From positions 1 through 64,000 of the forward strand of contig CAZMQV010000005.1 of assembly GCA_964568675.1 (NCBI GenBank): 64,000 bases of DNA, given 5' to 3'. The position numbers and the translations under genes were made by a program. Positions 63,057 to 64,000 of the stretch are shown here, in pieces (within the stretch, counting starts at the first letter, position 1; every line of letters begins with the position of its first letter). This DNA comes from UPXZ01 sp964568675. Lineage in GTDB: Bacteria; Bacteroidota; Bacteroidia; Bacteroidales; Paludibacteraceae. The notes beneath the pieces are model-generated. The model worked only from the letters and a program-made list of their open reading frames with translations, did not search any database and was not told where the DNA came from.

Positions 63057-64000
63057 ATGAGAAACAAAAAATTTTACCCCTGGGTAGTAGTCGGATTGCT
63101 TTGGGTAGTAGCCCTGCTCAACTACATGGACCGGCAAATGCTCTCGACCATGAAGAGCGCCATGATGATTGATATCGAACAGCTTCAGAAGGCTGAGAAT
63201 TTCGGTATCTTGATGTCGGTTTTTTTATACATTTACGCTTTTATGAGTCCAATAGCCGGAAGCATAGCCGACCGCATCAACCGAAAGTGGTTAATCATTG
63301 GCAGTTTGTTCGTGTGGTCTGCTGTTACCTATGGCATGGGTATGGCCACCAATTTTGAACAATTATTGGTGCTCAGGGCATTGATGGGAGTGAGTGAAGC
63401 GCTTTATATACCTGCTGCCCTCTCCATGATAGCCGATTATCATACGGATAAAACACGCTCTCTGGCAATCGGCATACACATGACCGGGCTATACATGGGG
63501 CAGGCATTGGGTGGATTTGGCGCTACAGTAGCTGACAATTTTGGATGGCACGCTACCTTTCACTGGTTTGGAATAATCGGGATGCTTTATGCGTTAGTAT
63601 TAATCCTATTCTTATACGATAAGAAAGCCGCGCCTGTTGCTCCTCAACTTTCAGTCAAATTATCGAACGACAATAAGATACCATTGATGAAAGGCTTGGG
63701 GATGCTTTTCGGAAATATCGCTTTCTGGGTAATTCTTTTTTATTTCGCGGCTCCGAGTCTTCCCGGATGGGCAACAAAGAACTGGTTGCCTACGCTATTC
63801 AGCGAAAGTTTAAAACTTCCCATGTCGCAGGCAGGCCCTATTGCCACTATCACCATTTCGTTGTCTTCCTTTATCGGCGTGATGATAGGCGGACCGCTCT
63901 CCGATAAATGGGTACAACGCAATGTGCGCGGTAGAATTTATACAGGCGCTATCGGCCTTTCCATGATGATGCCTTCGCTTATTTTGATGGGTTATGCTAC
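63057..64000 (+). CDS. MFS transporter, NanT-like (3' end cut by window edge)
   Basis: Visible 314 codons from the ATG at 63057. About eight or nine membrane segments are seen. Signature regions are LLNYMDRQMLSTMK in TM1, VGLLWVVALL, IADRINRKWLI in the TM2-3 loop and RALMGVSEALYIPAALSMIADYH. The sequence resembles the Bacteroidota MFS transporters for sialic acid (NanT) and related acidic sugars. It follows the epimerase-SusCD genes after a terminator and so has its own promoter or escapes termination. The stop codon lies outside the window. Confidence 0.9.
   Translation, partial: MRNKKFYPWVVVGLLWVVALLNYMDRQMLSTMKSAMMIDIEQLQKAENFGILMSVFLYIYAFMSPIAGSIADRINRKWLIIGSLFVWSAVTYGMGMATNFEQLLVLRALMGVSEALYIPAALSMIADYHTDKTRSLAIGIHMTGLYMGQALGGFGATVADNFGWHATFHWFGIIGMLYALVLILFLYDKKAAPVAPQLSVKLSNDNKIPLMKGLGMLFGNIAFWVILFYFAAPSLPGWATKNWLPTLFSESLKLPMSQAGPIATITISLSSFIGVMIGGPLSDKWVQRNVRGRIYTGAIGLSMMMPSLILMGYA

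Overview
The window reads as a chromosomal segment of an anaerobic, fermentative member of the Bacteroidales (Bacteroidota). Base composition is moderate, and many upstream regions carry a TAnnTTTG -7 box. The gene families are typical of that group: a SusC/SusD pair, a type IX secretion (T9SS) C-terminal sorting domain, DUF4286/DUF3098/DUF4924 proteins, a large macroglobulin-like protein and the Bacteroidota order of ATP synthase genes. No assignment below order level is justified from the sequence alone.

Layout. 1-246: the end of a 42-bp tandem repeat. 247-858: a gene-poor stretch with a palindrome and a terminator. 859-932: tRNA-Ala(GGC). 1014-1926: a DUF4286 gene and ruvC. 2005-6215 (minus): methylmalonyl-CoA epimerase plus a four-subunit biotin-dependent Na+-pumping decarboxylase, the last steps of the succinate-to-propionate route. 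6495-8612 (minus): sufS, sufE and a truncated haemoglobin. Then come an aldo/keto reductase, a secreted GH20 hexosaminidase and a zinc-ribbon methyltransferase. 12967-19417 (plus): an envelope and tRNA-modification run (YfhO-like, ftsX, DUF3098, uppP, truB, queA). 19495-22745: an acyltransferase, a cyclophilin lipoprotein and a Wzz-like protein.

23042-34117 (minus) is the complete F1Fo ATP synthase operon in the order atpD-atpC-small membrane protein-atpB-atpE-atpF-atpH-atpA-atpG. A 3.5-kb gene for a secreted GH89 alpha-N-acetylglucosaminidase sits between atpH and atpA. 34118-35865 is a 1.75-kb stretch without a convincing gene and carries nine copies of a 43-bp hairpin-bearing repeat. 35866-41706 encodes a 1946-residue macroglobulin-like protein that appears to lack the thioester. 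41899-48370 holds a DUF3108 gene, the rplY-pth-S4-DUF4924 group, an agmatine deiminase-like gene and recQ.

48470-51971 (minus) is the most unusual locus: a PqqD-like protein, an HPr-kinase-like P-loop protein and an ABC exporter fused at its N terminus to an S26-type signal-peptidase domain. They follow one good promoter, and no precursor peptide or cyclase is visible nearby. It resembles a peptide modification and export module with parts missing or encoded elsewhere.

52216-54773 encodes a beta-CASP metallo-hydrolase and a lactonase-like protein. 55134 to the right edge holds a ROK regulator, a renin-binding-protein-type N-acylglucosamine 2-epimerase, a SusC/SusD pair and an MFS transporter cut by the window edge. 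This arrangement fits sialic acid or N-acetylmannosamine uptake. With the GH20 and GH89 enzymes it suggests an organism living on amino-sugar-rich glycans.
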